DNA from: Klebsiella sp. RIT-PI-d
Lineage (GTDB): Bacteria; Pseudomonadota; Gammaproteobacteria; Enterobacterales; Enterobacteriaceae
Assembly: GCF_001187865.1 (NCBI RefSeq)
Contig: NZ_LGIT01000004.1
Span: forward strand, 310,001-374,000
Length of the DNA stretch: 64,000 bases
Direction: 5' to 3'
This document shows, piece after piece, positions 18,984 through 33,072 of this stretch (its first letter is position 1; each line of letters begins with the position of its first letter). The notes under the pieces were generated by a model. The model did not search any database. It had not been told where the DNA came from and worked only from the letters and a program-made list of their open reading frames with translations. Made by a program: the position numbers and the translations under genes.

Positions 18984-19310
18984 ATTGAGGTCCTTCCCGG
19001 AACAATTAGCGCTACAGTGTATCATTTCTTGCCCGGCAAGCCGATATGAATGTTTTTCGAGCTAAAAAGTCAATAAGACATTACAAAACAATCATATAAA
19101 TAAATAAAAAGCTGAGATAATCCGCCTCTGTAGAGGATCGAAAGTTCGCTTCTACTCTTAAAATATGATGATAAATTTTAAAAAATACTGCGTTTAGAGC
19201 ACCTTTTCAGCGCTGTTTGCTCCCTCTTAAGCCAAATTCCGCAAAAGTAATGGCAAAGGCTCCGTTAAAAACTTAGAATCCCCAGCACATTCATTTGTCA
19301 ATTACATCCT
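18984..19310. promoter_or_regulatory. Divergent waaG/waaA promoter region (327 bases without a gene)
   Basis: AT-rich spacer between the leftward waaG operon and rightward waaA. In E. coli the matching spacer holds a JUMPstart/ops element through which RfaH antiterminates the core operon. Here the best leftward candidate is CACTGTAGCG (complement of 19010-19019), which keeps the GTAGCG core but matches only 7 of 10 bases of the ops consensus. It lies about 27 bases before waaG. No coding sequence, repeat or tRNA was found. Confidence 0.5.
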
Positions 19311-21076
<1,766 letters not shown>

Positions 21077-21080
21077 TTTT

Positions 21081-21890
21081 CTACTTCTGGCACTGTCGGC
21101 AGTAAAATGTTGCCCGCTGAGCATGTTTTGCTGCCACAATCGGTGCGCCACACACATGGCACGGCTCGCCCTTACGCCCATAAACCTGTAGCTGTTGGGC
21201 AAAATAACCCGGCTTGCCATCGCTCTGTAAAAAATCTTTCAGCGTGGTTCCACCCTGCTCTATTGAGCGTAGCAATACCGCTTTGATAACCCGCACCAGC
21301 AATTCACATTCGTCATGCGAGAGTGAAGAAGCCAGTCTATCGGGATGAAGCCCGGCGGCAAACAGCGATTCGCTGGCGTAAATATTGCCCACGCCCACCA
21401 CCAGTTTATTGTCCATCAGCCAGGGTTTAATGGCCGTTTTCTTTTTCGCACACCTCTGCTGCAAATAATCTGCATTAAACGCGTCGCTGAGCGGCTCAGG
21501 CCCCAGATGTGCCAGAACGTTATGCCCCTCCAGCTCTTTGGTCCACAACCACGCGCCGAAACGACGGGGATCGGTGTAGCGCAGCACTTTACCGTTGCTC
21601 ATCACCATATCAACATGGTCATGCTTTTCTGCCGCACGCTCCTCTGTCAGGATACGCAGGCTGCCGGACATGCCCAGATGAATAATGATCCAGCCGTCCG
21701 GTAGCTCTACAAGCAGATATTTAGCGCGTCGCTGTACGCTGAGTACCGGTTTATCGCTCAGGGTATGGATTTCCTCTGAGACCGGCCAGCGCAGGCGTCC
21801 GTTACGTACAATAACGTGAAGGATAGTTTCACCGACCAGATGCGGCTCAATACCGCGGCGGCTGGTTTCAACTTCAGGTAATTCAGGCAT
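21081..21890 (-). CDS. mutM: Formamidopyrimidine-DNA glycosylase (8-oxoguanine)
   Basis: Bifunctional base-excision repair glycosylase/AP lyase removing 8-oxoguanine and Fapy lesions. 269 residues as in E. coli. The N-terminal PELPEVE provides the catalytic proline and glutamate after Met removal. The helix-two-turn-helix region includes [12 protein letters not shown], and the C-terminal zinc finger CHVCGAP...CRQC closes the protein. Lies downstream of rpmB-rpmG on the same strand, beyond a terminator. Confidence 0.97.
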   Translation of the reverse strand: MPELPEVETSRRGIEPHLVGETILHVIVRNGRLRWPVSEEIHTLSDKPVLSVQRRAKYLLVELPDGWIIIHLGMSGSLRILTEERAAEKHDHVDMVMSNGKVLRYTDPRRFGAWLWTKELEGHNVLAHLGPEPLSDAFNADYLQQRCAKKKTAIKPWLMDNKLVVGVGNIYASESLFAAGLHPDRLASSLSHDECELLVRVIKAVLLRSIEQGGTTLKDFLQSDGKPGYFAQQLQVYGRKGEPCHVCGAPIVAAKHAQRATFYCRQCQK

Positions 21891-21918
21891 TGTCTTGTTC
21901 TCCAGGGCCAGAAAACAG

Positions 21919-21942
21919 AAAACCCCGCCGAAGCGGGGTTTT
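21919..21942 (-). terminator. Terminator after rpmG
   Basis: Symmetrical hairpin AAAACCCCGC/GCGGGGTTTT with a four-base loop, 18 bases beyond the rpmG stop and 29 bases before the mutM start. Partial read-through into mutM is possible, since the genes are co-oriented. Confidence 0.88.
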
Positions 21943-21959
21943 CATACAATTCACTAAAA

Positions 21960-22130
<171 letters not shown>

Positions 22131-22147
22131 TTATTTCCTCTAAGTAC

Positions 22148-22405
<258 letters not shown>

Positions 22406-22600
22406 TTAGCTCGAGCTTCGTATGGGGTATTGACGCCTCGTCAGGCTGTAAAGCCTGGTCACGGCGGTTCTAAGTGAACTCGCGATTACCAGGCCCAAAT
22501 GCCAAACCCGAGATTCTCAAAGGTGGCGTAGTATACGCTGACTCGACGGTGTGCTCAAGTCCCGAACAGACAAAGATCCCGATGGATCGCGCGATCCGGG

Positions 22601-23269
22601 CTAAATTAAGCCTCTTTCCGCAAAAGAAACGTACTCGCCACGTCCAATCACCAGGTGATCAAGTACGCGAATATCCATTAGCTGGCAGCAGCTTACCACA
22701 CGTTCGGTGATTATTTTATCAGCTTTACTCGGCTCAGCATTACCCGAAGGATGATTATGTGCAAGGATCACGGCAGCGGCATTAACGTTGATGGCTTCTC
22801 GTACAATTTCGCGCGGATGCACTTCCACATGGCTCAGGGTACCGGAAAAAAGCCGACAATGTTTGAGAATTCGATTCTGGCTATCGAGATAAATCGCCAT
22901 GAAGACTTCCCGGCCTTCACCGCTAAGTTGGCTCTGCAAAAATTCTCGCGTCAGTTCAGGACTATACAGCCCCTGCTTTTCACGCAGACGCTCGTTATAG
23001 CAACGTCGCGCCAGCTCAGCGATCGCCCTGAGCTGGGCATACTTAGCAAGTCCAATTCCGTCTATTTTGTCGAATTTATCCCAGTCTGCCGACATCAGCT
23101 GCGAAAGTGTGTCAAAGTGCTGTAATAATTCAGCGGCCAGAGTCATCACATTTTTACCGCGTGCGCCAGTGCGCAAAAACAGCGCCAGCAGTTCGACTTC
23201 GCTCAGCGCTTCGATACCCAAACGGCGCATTTTTTCACGCGGTAACTTTTCCCTGCACTCCTTAGACAT
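22601..23269 (-). CDS. radC: RadC family (JAB1/MPN domain) protein
   Basis: 222 residues, the E. coli length. The N-terminal UPF0758 helical region contains [16 protein letters not shown] and [11 protein letters not shown]. The C-terminal JAB/MPN domain carries the metal-binding [14 protein letters not shown] (about 170-183), with [13 protein letters not shown] before it. The biochemical role is unsettled; an early claim of recombinational repair was withdrawn. The open frame runs 76 codons upstream into the coaBC promoter, but [14 protein letters not shown] is the family start. Divergent from coaBC. Confidence 0.93.
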   Translation of the reverse strand: MSKECREKLPREKMRRLGIEALSEVELLALFLRTGARGKNVMTLAAELLQHFDTLSQLMSADWDKFDKIDGIGLAKYAQLRAIAELARRCYNERLREKQGLYSPELTREFLQSQLSGEGREVFMAIYLDSQNRILKHCRLFSGTLSHVEVHPREIVREAINVNAAAVILAHNHPSGNAEPSKADKIITERVVSCCQLMDIRVLDHLVIGRGEYVSFAERGLI

Positions 23270-23450
23270 CTTAATATGGCTTCTCCCTGGGCATATTTCG
23301 CTATGCTGCCATAGCCTTATTCTGCCTTCGACCTGCCTTTTCAGCTCTTGCGTAGCGCCTCGCAAAGTGAACGCGCCCGGACCACACGATGCCAGCAGGT
23401 TTGTGATAAAATGCCCAGCTTCTGGTGCACTCCAACAGGAAAGAATCATG

Positions 23451-24662
23451 ATGAGCCTGGCCGGTAAAAAAATTGTTCTTGGCGTGAGTGGCGGCATCGC
23501 TGCCTATAAAACGCCTGAGCTGGTACGTCGCCTGCGCGATCGCGGGGCGGATGTGCGCGTGGCAATGACCGACGCCGCTAAAGCATTTATTACCCCGTTG
23601 AGCCTGCAGGCGGTCTCCGGTTATCCCGTTTCCGATAGCCTGCTCGATCCGGCAGCCGAAGCAGCGATGGGCCACATTGAACTGGGCAAATGGGCCGATC
23701 TGGTTATTCTTGCCCCTGCCACCGCCGACCTGCTGGCACGCGTCGCCGCAGGCATGGCCAACGATTTAGTCTCGACGATTTGCCTGGCAACGCCGTCACC
23801 CGTTGCGGTAGTACCCGCCATGAATCAGCAGATGTATCGGGCCGCCGCAACCCAGCATAATCTTGAGGTGCTTGCAGGCCGTGGACTACGCATCTGGGGA
23901 CCGGATAGCGGCAGCCAGGCATGCGGTGATATCGGTCCAGGAAGGATGCTCGATCCCCTGGCTATCGTCGATTTAGCCGCTGCGCATTTTTCTGCGGTCA
24001 ACGATTTGCAACATCTGAATATTATGATTACCGCAGGTCCGACGCGCGAGCCGCTGGACCCGGTGCGCTATATCTCTAATCACAGCTCCGGCAAGATGGG
24101 GTTTGCTATTGCCGCCGCCGCCGCAAAACGCGGTGCGAAAGTAACGCTGGTCAGCGGGCCGGTAACGTTATCGACGCCGCCGTTTGTACGGCGCGTTGAT
24201 GTGACAACCGCTCTTGAAATGGAAGCCGCAGTACAGGCAAATGTCCAGCAGCAGCATATTTTTATCGGCTGTGCTGCGGTCGCGGATTACCGTGCCGCCG
24301 CTATTGCAGATGAAAAAATCAAGAAGCAAGGTGATGAATTAACAATAAAAATGGTCAAGAATCCGGATATTGTTGCAGGCGTTGCCGCACTCACCGATGG
24401 TCGACCTTACGTTGTTGGGTTTGCTGCGGAAACAAATAATGTGGAAGAATACGCCCGGCAAAAACGCACCCGCAAAAATCTTGATCTGATCTGCGCAAAC
24501 GATGTTTCGCTTTCCGATCAAGGCTTTAATAGCGACAGCAATGCATTACATCTTTTCTGGCAGGAAGGCGATAAAGTGTTGCCGCTTGAGCAAAAAGCTC
24601 TTCTTGGCCAATTATTACTCGACGAGATCGTTACCCGCTATGATGAAAAAAATCGACGTTAA
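23451..24662 (+). CDS. coaBC: Bifunctional phosphopantothenoylcysteine decarboxylase/synthetase
   Basis: CoaB couples 4'-phosphopantothenate to cysteine using CTP; CoaC decarboxylates the product, both for coenzyme A. 403 residues. The flavoprotein decarboxylase domain (1-190) has [20 protein letters not shown] (catalytic His75 region) and PAMNQQM. The synthetase domain has [18 protein letters not shown] and the lysine-rich EKIKKQ. The three residues ATQ found after KIKKQ in the E. coli enzyme (406 aa) are absent, leaving [13 protein letters not shown] at 23451 is chosen over the adjacent 23448. The open frame upstream overlaps radC antisense and is not real. Overlaps dut by 20 bases. Confidence 0.96.
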   Translation: MSLAGKKIVLGVSGGIAAYKTPELVRRLRDRGADVRVAMTDAAKAFITPLSLQAVSGYPVSDSLLDPAAEAAMGHIELGKWADLVILAPATADLLARVAAGMANDLVSTICLATPSPVAVVPAMNQQMYRAAATQHNLEVLAGRGLRIWGPDSGSQACGDIGPGRMLDPLAIVDLAAAHFSAVNDLQHLNIMITAGPTREPLDPVRYISNHSSGKMGFAIAAAAAKRGAKVTLVSGPVTLSTPPFVRRVDVTTALEMEAAVQANVQQQHIFIGCAAVADYRAAAIADEKIKKQGDELTIKMVKNPDIVAGVAALTDGRPYVVGFAAETNNVEEYARQKRTRKNLDLICANDVSLSDQGFNSDSNALHLFWQEGDKVLPLEQKALLGQLLLDEIVTRYDEKNRR

Positions 24663-25098
24663 GATTCTGGACCCGCGTATTGGCGAACAGTTTCCTCTGC
24701 CCACTTATGCAACCTCCGGCTCGGCTGGCCTTGATCTGCGCGCCTGCCTTGATGAAGCTCTTGAACTGGCTCCGGGCGCAACCACGCTATTGCCGACTGG
24801 CCTTGCAATCCATATTGCCGATCCGTCTCTGGCAGCCGTAATGTTGCCGCGCTCGGGCCTCGGGCACAAACATGGTATCGTGCTGGGCAATCTGGTCGGT
24901 CTGATTGATTCCGACTATCAGGGACAGCTGATGGTTTCCATGTGGAACCGCAGCCAGGAGCCCTTCACCATCGAACCCGGTGAGCGCATCGCCCAGATGG
25001 TTTTCGTTCCCGTCGTCCAGGCAGAATTTAATCTGGTGGAATCATTTGACGCTACCGATCGTGGCGAAGGCGGCTTCGGCCATTCCGGGCGTAAATAA
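24643..25098 (+). CDS. dut: Deoxyuridine 5'-triphosphate nucleotidohydrolase (dUTPase)
   Basis: Hydrolyses dUTP to dUMP and PPi, keeping uracil out of DNA and feeding dTMP synthesis. Homotrimeric, 151 residues as in E. coli. All five motifs are visible: [38 protein letters not shown] and [10 protein letters not shown]. The ATG at 24643 gives MKKIDVKIL and overlaps coaBC by 20 bases, the conserved coupling. slmA follows after 115 bases. Confidence 0.97.
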   Translation: MKKIDVKILDPRIGEQFPLPTYATSGSAGLDLRACLDEALELAPGATTLLPTGLAIHIADPSLAAVMLPRSGLGHKHGIVLGNLVGLIDSDYQGQLMVSMWNRSQEPFTIEPGERIAQMVFVPVVQAEFNLVESFDATDRGEGGFGHSGRK

Positions 25099-25213
25099 AA
25101 CATAACGCACCCTACCGCGCACAAAGGCTATAACATTACCGCAAACATCCTGTTTGCGGTCGCTGTGTGGGTGCTCGCCTGACTATTGCTTATTCTCAGG
25201 GGTATTTTGCAAC

Positions 25214-25810
25214 ATGGCAGAAAAACAAACTGCGAAAAGGAACCGTCGCGAAGAAATACTTCAATCTCTGGCACTGATGCTTGAATCCAGCGATGGAAGC
25301 CAACGCATTACTACGGCTAAGTTGGCCGCCTCGGTAGGCGTATCAGAAGCAGCGCTGTATCGCCATTTTCCCAGCAAGACGCGCATGTTCGATAGCCTGA
25401 TTGAATTTATCGAAGATAGCCTGATTACCCGCATCAATCTGATCCTGAAAGATGAAAAAGATACGACTGCTCGCCTGCGTCTTATCGTGCAGTTGATTCT
25501 GGGATTTGGTGAGCGTAATCCGGGGCTGACGCGCATCCTGACGGGCCACGCGCTTATGTTTGAACAAGACAGATTGCAAGGCCGGATCAGCCAGCTGTTC
25601 GAGCGCATTGAAGCGCAACTGCGTCAGGTGCTGCGTGAAAAACGCATGCGTGAAGGAGAGGGCTACGTGACGGATGAAAATGTGCTGGCGAGTCAGATAC
25701 TGGCTTTTTGCGAAGGCATGTTGTCACGTTTCGTCCGCAGTGAATTTAAATATCGTCCAACCGATGATTTTGACGCCCGCTGGCTACTTATTGCCGCACA
25801 GCTTCAGTAA
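25214..25810 (+). CDS. slmA: Nucleoid occlusion factor SlmA (TetR family)
   Basis: Binds specific chromosomal sites and blocks FtsZ ring assembly over the nucleoid. 198 residues as in E. coli. An N-terminal TetR helix-turn-helix ([20 protein letters not shown], about 33-52) is followed by an all-helical dimerisation/FtsZ-binding domain. ATG at 25214 gives [13 protein letters not shown], the family start, with CAGGGG upstream. In E. coli the next gene is pyrE; here an extra gene intervenes. Confidence 0.96.
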   Translation: MAEKQTAKRNRREEILQSLALMLESSDGSQRITTAKLAASVGVSEAALYRHFPSKTRMFDSLIEFIEDSLITRINLILKDEKDTTARLRLIVQLILGFGERNPGLTRILTGHALMFEQDRLQGRISQLFERIEAQLRQVLREKRMREGEGYVTDENVLASQILAFCEGMLSRFVRSEFKYRPTDDFDARWLLIAAQLQ

Positions 25811-25968
25811 CCCTTCTTATGCAGCCTGCCCGTGGCCGGCTGCATTTCCAGCGCGGCGATCTGTTAAAAAGACCAGGCTTATTCGTCAGATTGCCAGATG
25901 CTTTATATCCTTTCCCTCTCCTACTATCCCCTGAGCAGCCTTTTTTCAATGGAATAAGGAAATGTTCA

Positions 25969-26982
25969 ATGGCAACATCACGGCGGGACCTGTTAAAACT
26001 GAGCGGCATGGCAGCCGCGCTAGTCATAAGTCAAAAAAGTTTTGCAAGCTGGACCCCTTCAGGGCGTTATCCCGATCCGCGCGTCATTGCGCTTGATGAC
26101 AGTTTTCGTCGTTATATGGTCGCCAGCGCCAAAGTAGAGCAAATTGCCACCGGCTTTCGCTGGGCGGAAGGCCCGGTCTGGTTTGGTGACATGCACATGC
26201 TGCTGTGGAGCGATATTCCGAATAACGCCATCATGCGCTGGGACGAAGCCAGCGGTGAAACCAGCGTATTCCGCCGTCCCGCCAATAATGCAAACGGCCA
26301 TGCCCGCGACAGGCAAGGACGCCTGATCAGCTGTGAACATGACACCCGTCGTATTACCCGCACCGAATACGACGGCACAATAACCGTGCTGGCTGATAGC
26401 TTTGACGGTAAACCGCTTAATTCGCCTAATGATATTGTCGTCAAATCAGATGGCTCCATCTGGTTTACCGATCCCCCCTTTGGCATTACCGGTTTTTATG
26501 AAGGGCATAAAGCTGAACCCCAACTCCCGCAAAACGTTTATCGCCTGGATGCTGAGAGCCGTAAACTGGAGGTCGTCCTTGGCGATGTTAAAGGGCCTAA
26601 CGGACTCTGTTTTTCACCTGACGAAAAAATCCTCTATCTCGTGGAAAGTCGTGCTGCGCCGAATCGGCTCATTCTGGCCTATGACGTGGTGAATAACGCG
26701 CTACAAAATAAGCGAGTACATATCGATTGCGGCAACGGTACTGCAGACGGTATTGCCTGCGATGTTGAGGGTAATCTGTGGTGTGGATGGGGTACCGGGA
26801 CGGAAGAACTTGATGGCGTACGCGTCTTCAGCCCGCAGGGCAAACACATCGGCACGATTCAACTGCCGGAACGCTGCGCTAACCTGTGTTTTGGCGGCGA
26901 ACAGCGTAACCGCCTGTTTATGGCGTCCAGTACCTCGATTTACTCCCTGTACGTAAATACACAGGGGGCAAAGCTGGTGTGA
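25969..26982 (+). CDS. Tat-exported SMP-30/gluconolactonase family protein
   Basis: 337 residues. The N-terminus ATSRRDLLKLSGMAAALVIS is a twin-arginine signal peptide (SRRDLLK then a hydrophobic core), so export folded to the periplasm is likely. The rest is a six-bladed SMP-30/gluconolactonase beta-propeller: FRWAEGPVW (metal-binding Glu, about 66), NNANGHARD, SPNDIVVKSDGSIWFTDPPFG (about 150-170), GPNGLCFSPDE, TADGIACDVEGNLW. A sugar lactonase activity is the best guess; the substrate is unknown. AAGGA lies 8 bases before the ATG. It sits between slmA and pyrE, which adjoin in E. coli, so it is a lineage-specific insertion. Confidence 0.85.
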   Translation: MATSRRDLLKLSGMAAALVISQKSFASWTPSGRYPDPRVIALDDSFRRYMVASAKVEQIATGFRWAEGPVWFGDMHMLLWSDIPNNAIMRWDEASGETSVFRRPANNANGHARDRQGRLISCEHDTRRITRTEYDGTITVLADSFDGKPLNSPNDIVVKSDGSIWFTDPPFGITGFYEGHKAEPQLPQNVYRLDAESRKLEVVLGDVKGPNGLCFSPDEKILYLVESRAAPNRLILAYDVVNNALQNKRVHIDCGNGTADGIACDVEGNLWCGWGTGTEELDGVRVFSPQGKHIGTIQLPERCANLCFGGEQRNRLFMASSTSIYSLYVNTQGAKLV

Positions 26983-26988
26983 TAAAAG

Positions 26989-27010
26989 GTCCGGCAGCAC
27001 TGTGCCGGAC
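26989..27010. terminator. Stem-loop between the SMP-30-type gene and pyrE
   Basis: Perfect eight-base stem GTCCGGCA/TGCCGGAC with a six-base loop. It lies between the stops of the convergent SMP-30-type gene and pyrE and is flanked by AAAA on the left, so it probably terminates leftward pyrE transcription. Confidence 0.6.
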
Positions 27011-27016
27011 ATTTGA

Positions 27017-27658
27017 CTATACGCCGTATGCGTCCTGATAAGCGCGTACCGACGCCAGATGCGCCGCCATCTCTGGCTTCTCTTCCAGATACGCGATTAA
27101 TTCTTTCAGCGTGATAATAGAAATAACCTGACAGCCATAATCGCGCTCAACTTCCTGAATTGCCGAAATTTCCCCGCGCCCGCGCTCCTGCCTGTCCAGC
27201 GAAATCAGCACACCGGCAAGTGTTGCGCCATTGGCCTGGATAATCTCCATCGACTCACGGATAGCGGTACCGGCCGTGATAACATCATCCACCAGCATAA
27301 CGCGACCCTGAAGTGCACTGCCGACCAGACTGCCACCCTCACCATGGTCTTTCGCCTCTTTACGGTTAAAGCAGTACGGCAGATCGCGATTGTGATGCTC
27401 CGCCAGCGCGACGGCCGTCGTTGTCGCAATCGGAATACCTTTATAGGCAGGTCCGAACAGCAGATCAAAGTCGATAGCGGAATCGACCAGCGCTTCGGCA
27501 TAAAAACGGCCAAGCAGTGCCAGATCGCGCCCGGTATTGAATAGCCCGGCGTTGAAGAAATAGGGACTTTTGCGTCCGGATTTCAGCGTAAATTCGCCAA
27601 ACTTAAGTACCTGCTTGCTAAGCGCAAATTCAATAAACTGGCGCTGATACGGTTTCAT
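27017..27658 (-). CDS. pyrE: Orotate phosphoribosyltransferase
   Basis: Makes OMP from orotate and PRPP in UMP synthesis. 213 residues as in E. coli. The PRPP-binding motif is [14 protein letters not shown] (about 119-132), with the flexible loop [13 protein letters not shown] at about 98. Lies 64 bases downstream of rph on the same strand, with an attenuator between them; in E. coli UTP levels control read-through. Confidence 0.97.
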   Translation of the reverse strand: MKPYQRQFIEFALSKQVLKFGEFTLKSGRKSPYFFNAGLFNTGRDLALLGRFYAEALVDSAIDFDLLFGPAYKGIPIATTTAVALAEHHNRDLPYCFNRKEAKDHGEGGSLVGSALQGRVMLVDDVITAGTAIRESMEIIQANGATLAGVLISLDRQERGRGEISAIQEVERDYGCQVISIITLKELIAYLEEKPEMAAHLASVRAYQDAYGV

Positions 27659-27689
27659 GTCGACACTCCTCCAGATTTCGTTTTTCAGG

Positions 27690-27716
27690 CAAAAAAAAGG
27701 CGACTTCTCAGTCGCC
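27690..27716 (-). terminator. rph-pyrE attenuator
   Basis: Reading leftwards: stem GGCGACT/AGTCGCC with a four-base GAGA loop, then eight or more T. It stands between the rph stop (27723) and pyrE start (27658). In E. coli, slow transcription at low UTP lets ribosomes translating the end of rph prevent this hairpin. The rph frame here is intact to within a few bases of the stem, as that mechanism requires. Confidence 0.9.
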
Positions 27717-27722
27717 TTAATA

Positions 27723-28439
27723 TCAATTCTCTAACGCCGCTTTCTGCGTCGCGATGATAGATTCTATCCCCCCTCTGGCCAGCGCCAGCAGGGTAAGAAG
27801 CTCCTCATGGCTGAACGGCTCACCCTCTGCCGTTCCCTGCACTTCAATAATGCGACCATCTTCGGTCATCACTACGTTCATGTCCGTCTCAGCAGCTGAG
27901 TCTTCAACATATTCCAGATCGCAAAGCGCTTCACCGCCGACGATACCAACAGAAACCGCTGCCACCATGCCTTTCATCGGATTAGTTTTTAGTTTGCCGG
28001 CAGCAACCAGCTTGTTGAGCGCATCGGCCAGTGCCACGCAAGCGCCGGTGATCGACGCAGTTCGCGTGCCGCCATCCGCCTGAATAACGTCGCAGTCCAG
28101 CGTGATAGTAAATTCACCCAGCGTTTTTAAATCGACCGCAGCGCGCAGCGCACGCGCGATCAGACGCTGGATCTCCATGGTACGGCCACCCTGCTTACCT
28201 TTCGCTGCTTCGCGAGCATTACGGGTATGGGTAGAACGCGGCAGCATACCGTACTCGGCAGTGATCCAGCCCTGGCCCTGACCTTTCAGGAAGCGCGGCA
28301 CACCTTCATCAATAGACGCGGTACACAAAACTTTGGTATCACCAAATTCGACCAGCACGGAGCCTTCTGCGTGTTTTGTGTAATTACGGGTCAGAGTGAC
28401 GGGACGTACCTGATTGACGCTACGACCTTCTGGACGCAT
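27723..28439 (-). CDS. rph: Ribonuclease PH
   Basis: Phosphorolytic 3'-5' exoribonuclease that trims tRNA 3' ends. 238 residues: the full-length form. E. coli K-12 carries a frameshift that truncates the C-terminus and lowers pyrE expression; no such frameshift is seen here, and the protein ends [11 protein letters not shown]. Conserved RNase PH motifs: [24 protein letters not shown] and [20 protein letters not shown] (about 115-135). First gene of rph-pyrE, divergent from yicC. Confidence 0.97.
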   Translation of the reverse strand: MRPEGRSVNQVRPVTLTRNYTKHAEGSVLVEFGDTKVLCTASIDEGVPRFLKGQGQGWITAEYGMLPRSTHTRNAREAAKGKQGGRTMEIQRLIARALRAAVDLKTLGEFTITLDCDVIQADGGTRTASITGACVALADALNKLVAAGKLKTNPMKGMVAAVSVGIVGGEALCDLEYVEDSAAETDMNVVMTEDGRIIEVQGTAEGEPFSHEELLTLLALARGGIESIIATQKAALEN

Positions 28440-28563
28440 ATGATTTCTCCGGCTTGAAACGAATGTGGCTGCGCATTATACGGACTTCCGGCGGTTATTC
28501 CTATCCTGCCGGAGCAGCGAAAGCTATAATCACCCCATCTCTCCTTTAAAAACAGGAACGTTT

Positions 28564-29427
28564 ATGATCCGCAGTATGACCGCTTATGCCCGCCGTGAAA
28601 TTAAAGGCGAATGGGGTAGCGCCACCTGGGAGATGCGCTCTGTTAACCAGCGTTATCTGGAAACCTATTTTCGCCTGCCTGAGCAATTCCGTGGCCTTGA
28701 GCCGGTTGTACGCGAGCGCATCCGCGCCCGTTTAACCCGCGGCAAAGTCGAGTGCAGCCTGCGCTTTGAGCCAGACGCCAGCTCACAAGGGGAGTTAGTC
28801 CTCAATGAAAAACTGGCTAAACAGCTGGTCAGTGCGGCGAACTGGGTCAAAATGCAGAGTGATGAGGGCGAAATCAACCCGGTTGATATCCTGCGCTGGC
28901 CGGGTGTTATGGCGGCTCAGGAACAGGATCTGGACGCGATTGCCACCGAAATCCTTAGCGCGCTGGACGGCGCACTGGACGACTTTATTATTGCCCGTGA
29001 AACTGAAGGTCAGGCGTTGAAAGGCCTGATTGAACAGCGTCTTGATGGCGTCAGCGGTGAAGTGGCCAAAGTACGCGCTCACATGCCTGAAATTTTGAAA
29101 TGGCAGCGCGAACGTCTGGTCGCCAAACTGGAAGATGCGCAGGTCCAGCTTGAAAACAACCGCCTTGAGCAAGAGCTGGTGCTGATGGCACAGCGCATCG
29201 ACGTGGCAGAAGAACTTGATCGTCTTGAAGCGCATGTGAAAGAGACCTGGAACATCCTGAAGAAGAAAGAAGCCGTTGGTCGTCGCCTTGACTTTATGAT
29301 GCAGGAATTTAACCGCGAATCAAATACGCTGGCCTCTAAGTCCATCAATGCAGAGGTGACGAACTCAGCGATTGAACTGAAAGTGCTGATTGAGCAGATG
29401 CGGGAACAGATTCAGAATATCGAGTAA
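28564..29427 (+). CDS. yicC: YicC family endoribonuclease-like protein
   Basis: 287 residues, the E. coli length. Begins MIRSMTAYARREIKGEWG; the YicC N-terminal domain includes WEMRSVNQRYLE, and the C-terminal DUF1732 domain ends FMMQEFNRESNTLASKS...LIEQMREQIQNIE. YicC-family proteins have been reported as RNases affecting small-RNA stability. The open frame reaches 28465, but family similarity starts at 28564, just after ACAGGAACG. Followed by its own terminator. Confidence 0.94.
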   Translation: MIRSMTAYARREIKGEWGSATWEMRSVNQRYLETYFRLPEQFRGLEPVVRERIRARLTRGKVECSLRFEPDASSQGELVLNEKLAKQLVSAANWVKMQSDEGEINPVDILRWPGVMAAQEQDLDAIATEILSALDGALDDFIIARETEGQALKGLIEQRLDGVSGEVAKVRAHMPEILKWQRERLVAKLEDAQVQLENNRLEQELVLMAQRIDVAEELDRLEAHVKETWNILKKKEAVGRRLDFMMQEFNRESNTLASKSINAEVTNSAIELKVLIEQMREQIQNIE

Positions 29428-29460
29428 CGATTTACGTAAAATCACCCGCGAAAAAAAACT

Positions 29461-29487
29461 GAAAGCCCGCATTGCGCCGGGCTTTTC
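29461..29487 (+). terminator. Terminator after yicC
   Basis: AAAGCCCG/CGGGCTTTT stem around a CATTGCGC loop, ending in a T-run, 35 bases after the yicC stop. It separates yicC from the AT-rich accessory patch to the right. Confidence 0.85.
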
Positions 29488-29688
29488 TGTTATCAGAAGC
29501 TGCTATCAAAAAGGCGTAACGCTGTACTTGCAAATGCTGATATTTATTCGTGTACATTATCCTGCGATGGCAGTTAAGAATAAAAATTCATTATAAATAA
29601 AGGCTTTTTATAGCATCGGCCGAAGGAACTCGCAAAAACACCCCCTAAAATCAGTCACATACATGTAGTAATTGAGCCTTATTATGAT

Positions 29689-29964
29689 ATGCAACCATGG
29701 AAGTATCCGTTAGTAAAATCGATAAGAAAACTGGGTGGACCCGATCTGATAAGCCATATAGATTCTAAAATTGTTGGTCAGGTCCCATTTTCCGGTAACA
29801 AGATATTCTCTCTGACCTCTAATACCACACCAAAAAACACCTCCCCGGAGCAGTTAACAGCAATAGATGAATTAAATAAGAAGTTATTTTCTCATACAGC
29901 AACAGCACACATTAGCGATCTTATTCGGTCCCCTATAGAAAAAAGCAGTACCGGGGAGATATAA
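29689..29964 (+). CDS. Orphan small ORF, 91 codons, function unknown
   Basis: AT-rich ORF in the 0.7-kb spacer between yicC and ligB, where E. coli has dinD and yicG. Not recognised with confidence. The product is basic at the N-terminus (MQPWKYPLVKSIRKLGG), then hydrophilic and Ser/Thr/Asn-rich, without membrane segment or signal peptide. The piece VPFSGNKIFSLTSN followed by Ser/Thr-Pro recalls the start of some small type III secreted effectors (for example OspE/EspO, of about 90 aa), but I cannot verify this and the tryptophan important in OspE is not evident. No good ribosome binding site precedes 29689. It may be a remnant. Confidence 0.4.
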   Translation: MQPWKYPLVKSIRKLGGPDLISHIDSKIVGQVPFSGNKIFSLTSNTTPKNTSPEQLTAIDELNKKLFSHTATAHISDLIRSPIEKSSTGEI

Positions 29965-29976
29965 GCGCTCTGACTT

Positions 29977-30009
29977 CTGCCCTGAACCCTTTTTTCACGG
30001 TCAGGGCAG
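29977..30009. repeat. Inverted repeat in the yicC-ligB spacer
   Basis: Nine-base arms CTGCCCTGA (29977-29985) and TCAGGGCAG (30001-30009) around a 15-base loop containing six T. It lies just right of the orphan ORF and could be its terminator or a recombination scar. Confidence 0.5.
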
Positions 30010-30045
30010 CAGGCAGAGAGACCGCGCCGCCTCGTGCAGGCCCTT

Positions 30046-31868
<1,823 letters not shown>

Positions 31869-32082
31869 TCAGGGTATACGCCAGCCTTTAATCGCTGGCG
31901 AGAGACCAAAGAGGATCTTGCGAGCACGCTTCAGGGATTTTCATCCTGTTACAGCAACCTCGGGCGAAAACGGGAAAACAGTACGCAAAATGCAAGAATA
32001 TGGCGCAAAAAGTGTGACGAAGACTGCGTCACAGAGCATCGACGTGTATAATAGGCTCGTATGTAAGCTCACTTTCGACTAA

Positions 32083-32724
<642 letters not shown>

Positions 32725-32778
32725 ACCCACTTTCAGTATCATGCCCAGTCATTTCTTCACCTGTGGAGCATTTTAAGT

Positions 32779-33054
32779 ATGGCACGCGTAACTGTTCAGG
32801 ACGCTGTAGAGAAAATTGGTAACCGTTTTGACCTGGTACTGGTCGCCGCGCGTCGCGCTCGTCAGATGCAGGTAGGCGGAAAAGATCCGTTAGTTGCGGA
32901 AGAAAACGATAAAACTACCGTTATCGCGCTGCGCGAAATCGAAGAAGGTCTGATCAACAACCAGATCCTCGACGTCCGTGAGCGCCAGGAACAGCAAGAG
33001 CAGGAAGCCGCTGAATTACAAGCTGTTACCGCTATTGCTGAAGGTCGTCGTTAA
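32779..33054 (+). CDS. rpoZ: RNA polymerase omega subunit
   Basis: 91-residue omega subunit that chaperones beta-prime and forms part of ppGpp site 1. [31 protein letters not shown] is essentially the E. coli start. A Glu/Gln-rich C-terminal tail is present. 54 bases after gmk and 18 before spoT, in the conserved operon that places the ppGpp-binding subunit with the ppGpp synthetase/hydrolase. Confidence 0.97.
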   Translation: MARVTVQDAVEKIGNRFDLVLVAARRARQMQVGGKDPLVAEENDKTTVIALREIEEGLINNQILDVRERQEQQEQEAAELQAVTAIAEGRR

Positions 33055-33072
33055 TTACAAAGCGGGTCACTC

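Noticed and set aside
19207..19250. JUMPstart-like string (CAGCGCT...CTTAAGCCA) reading towards waaA
   Set aside because: Only scattered matches, wrong direction for the waaG operon, and no ops core (GGTAGC) follows at the expected distance.
23067..23450. 128-codon N-terminal extension of coaBC
   Set aside because: Overlaps radC on the other strand and has no counterpart in the CoaBC family; the ATG at 23451 gives the standard N-terminus.
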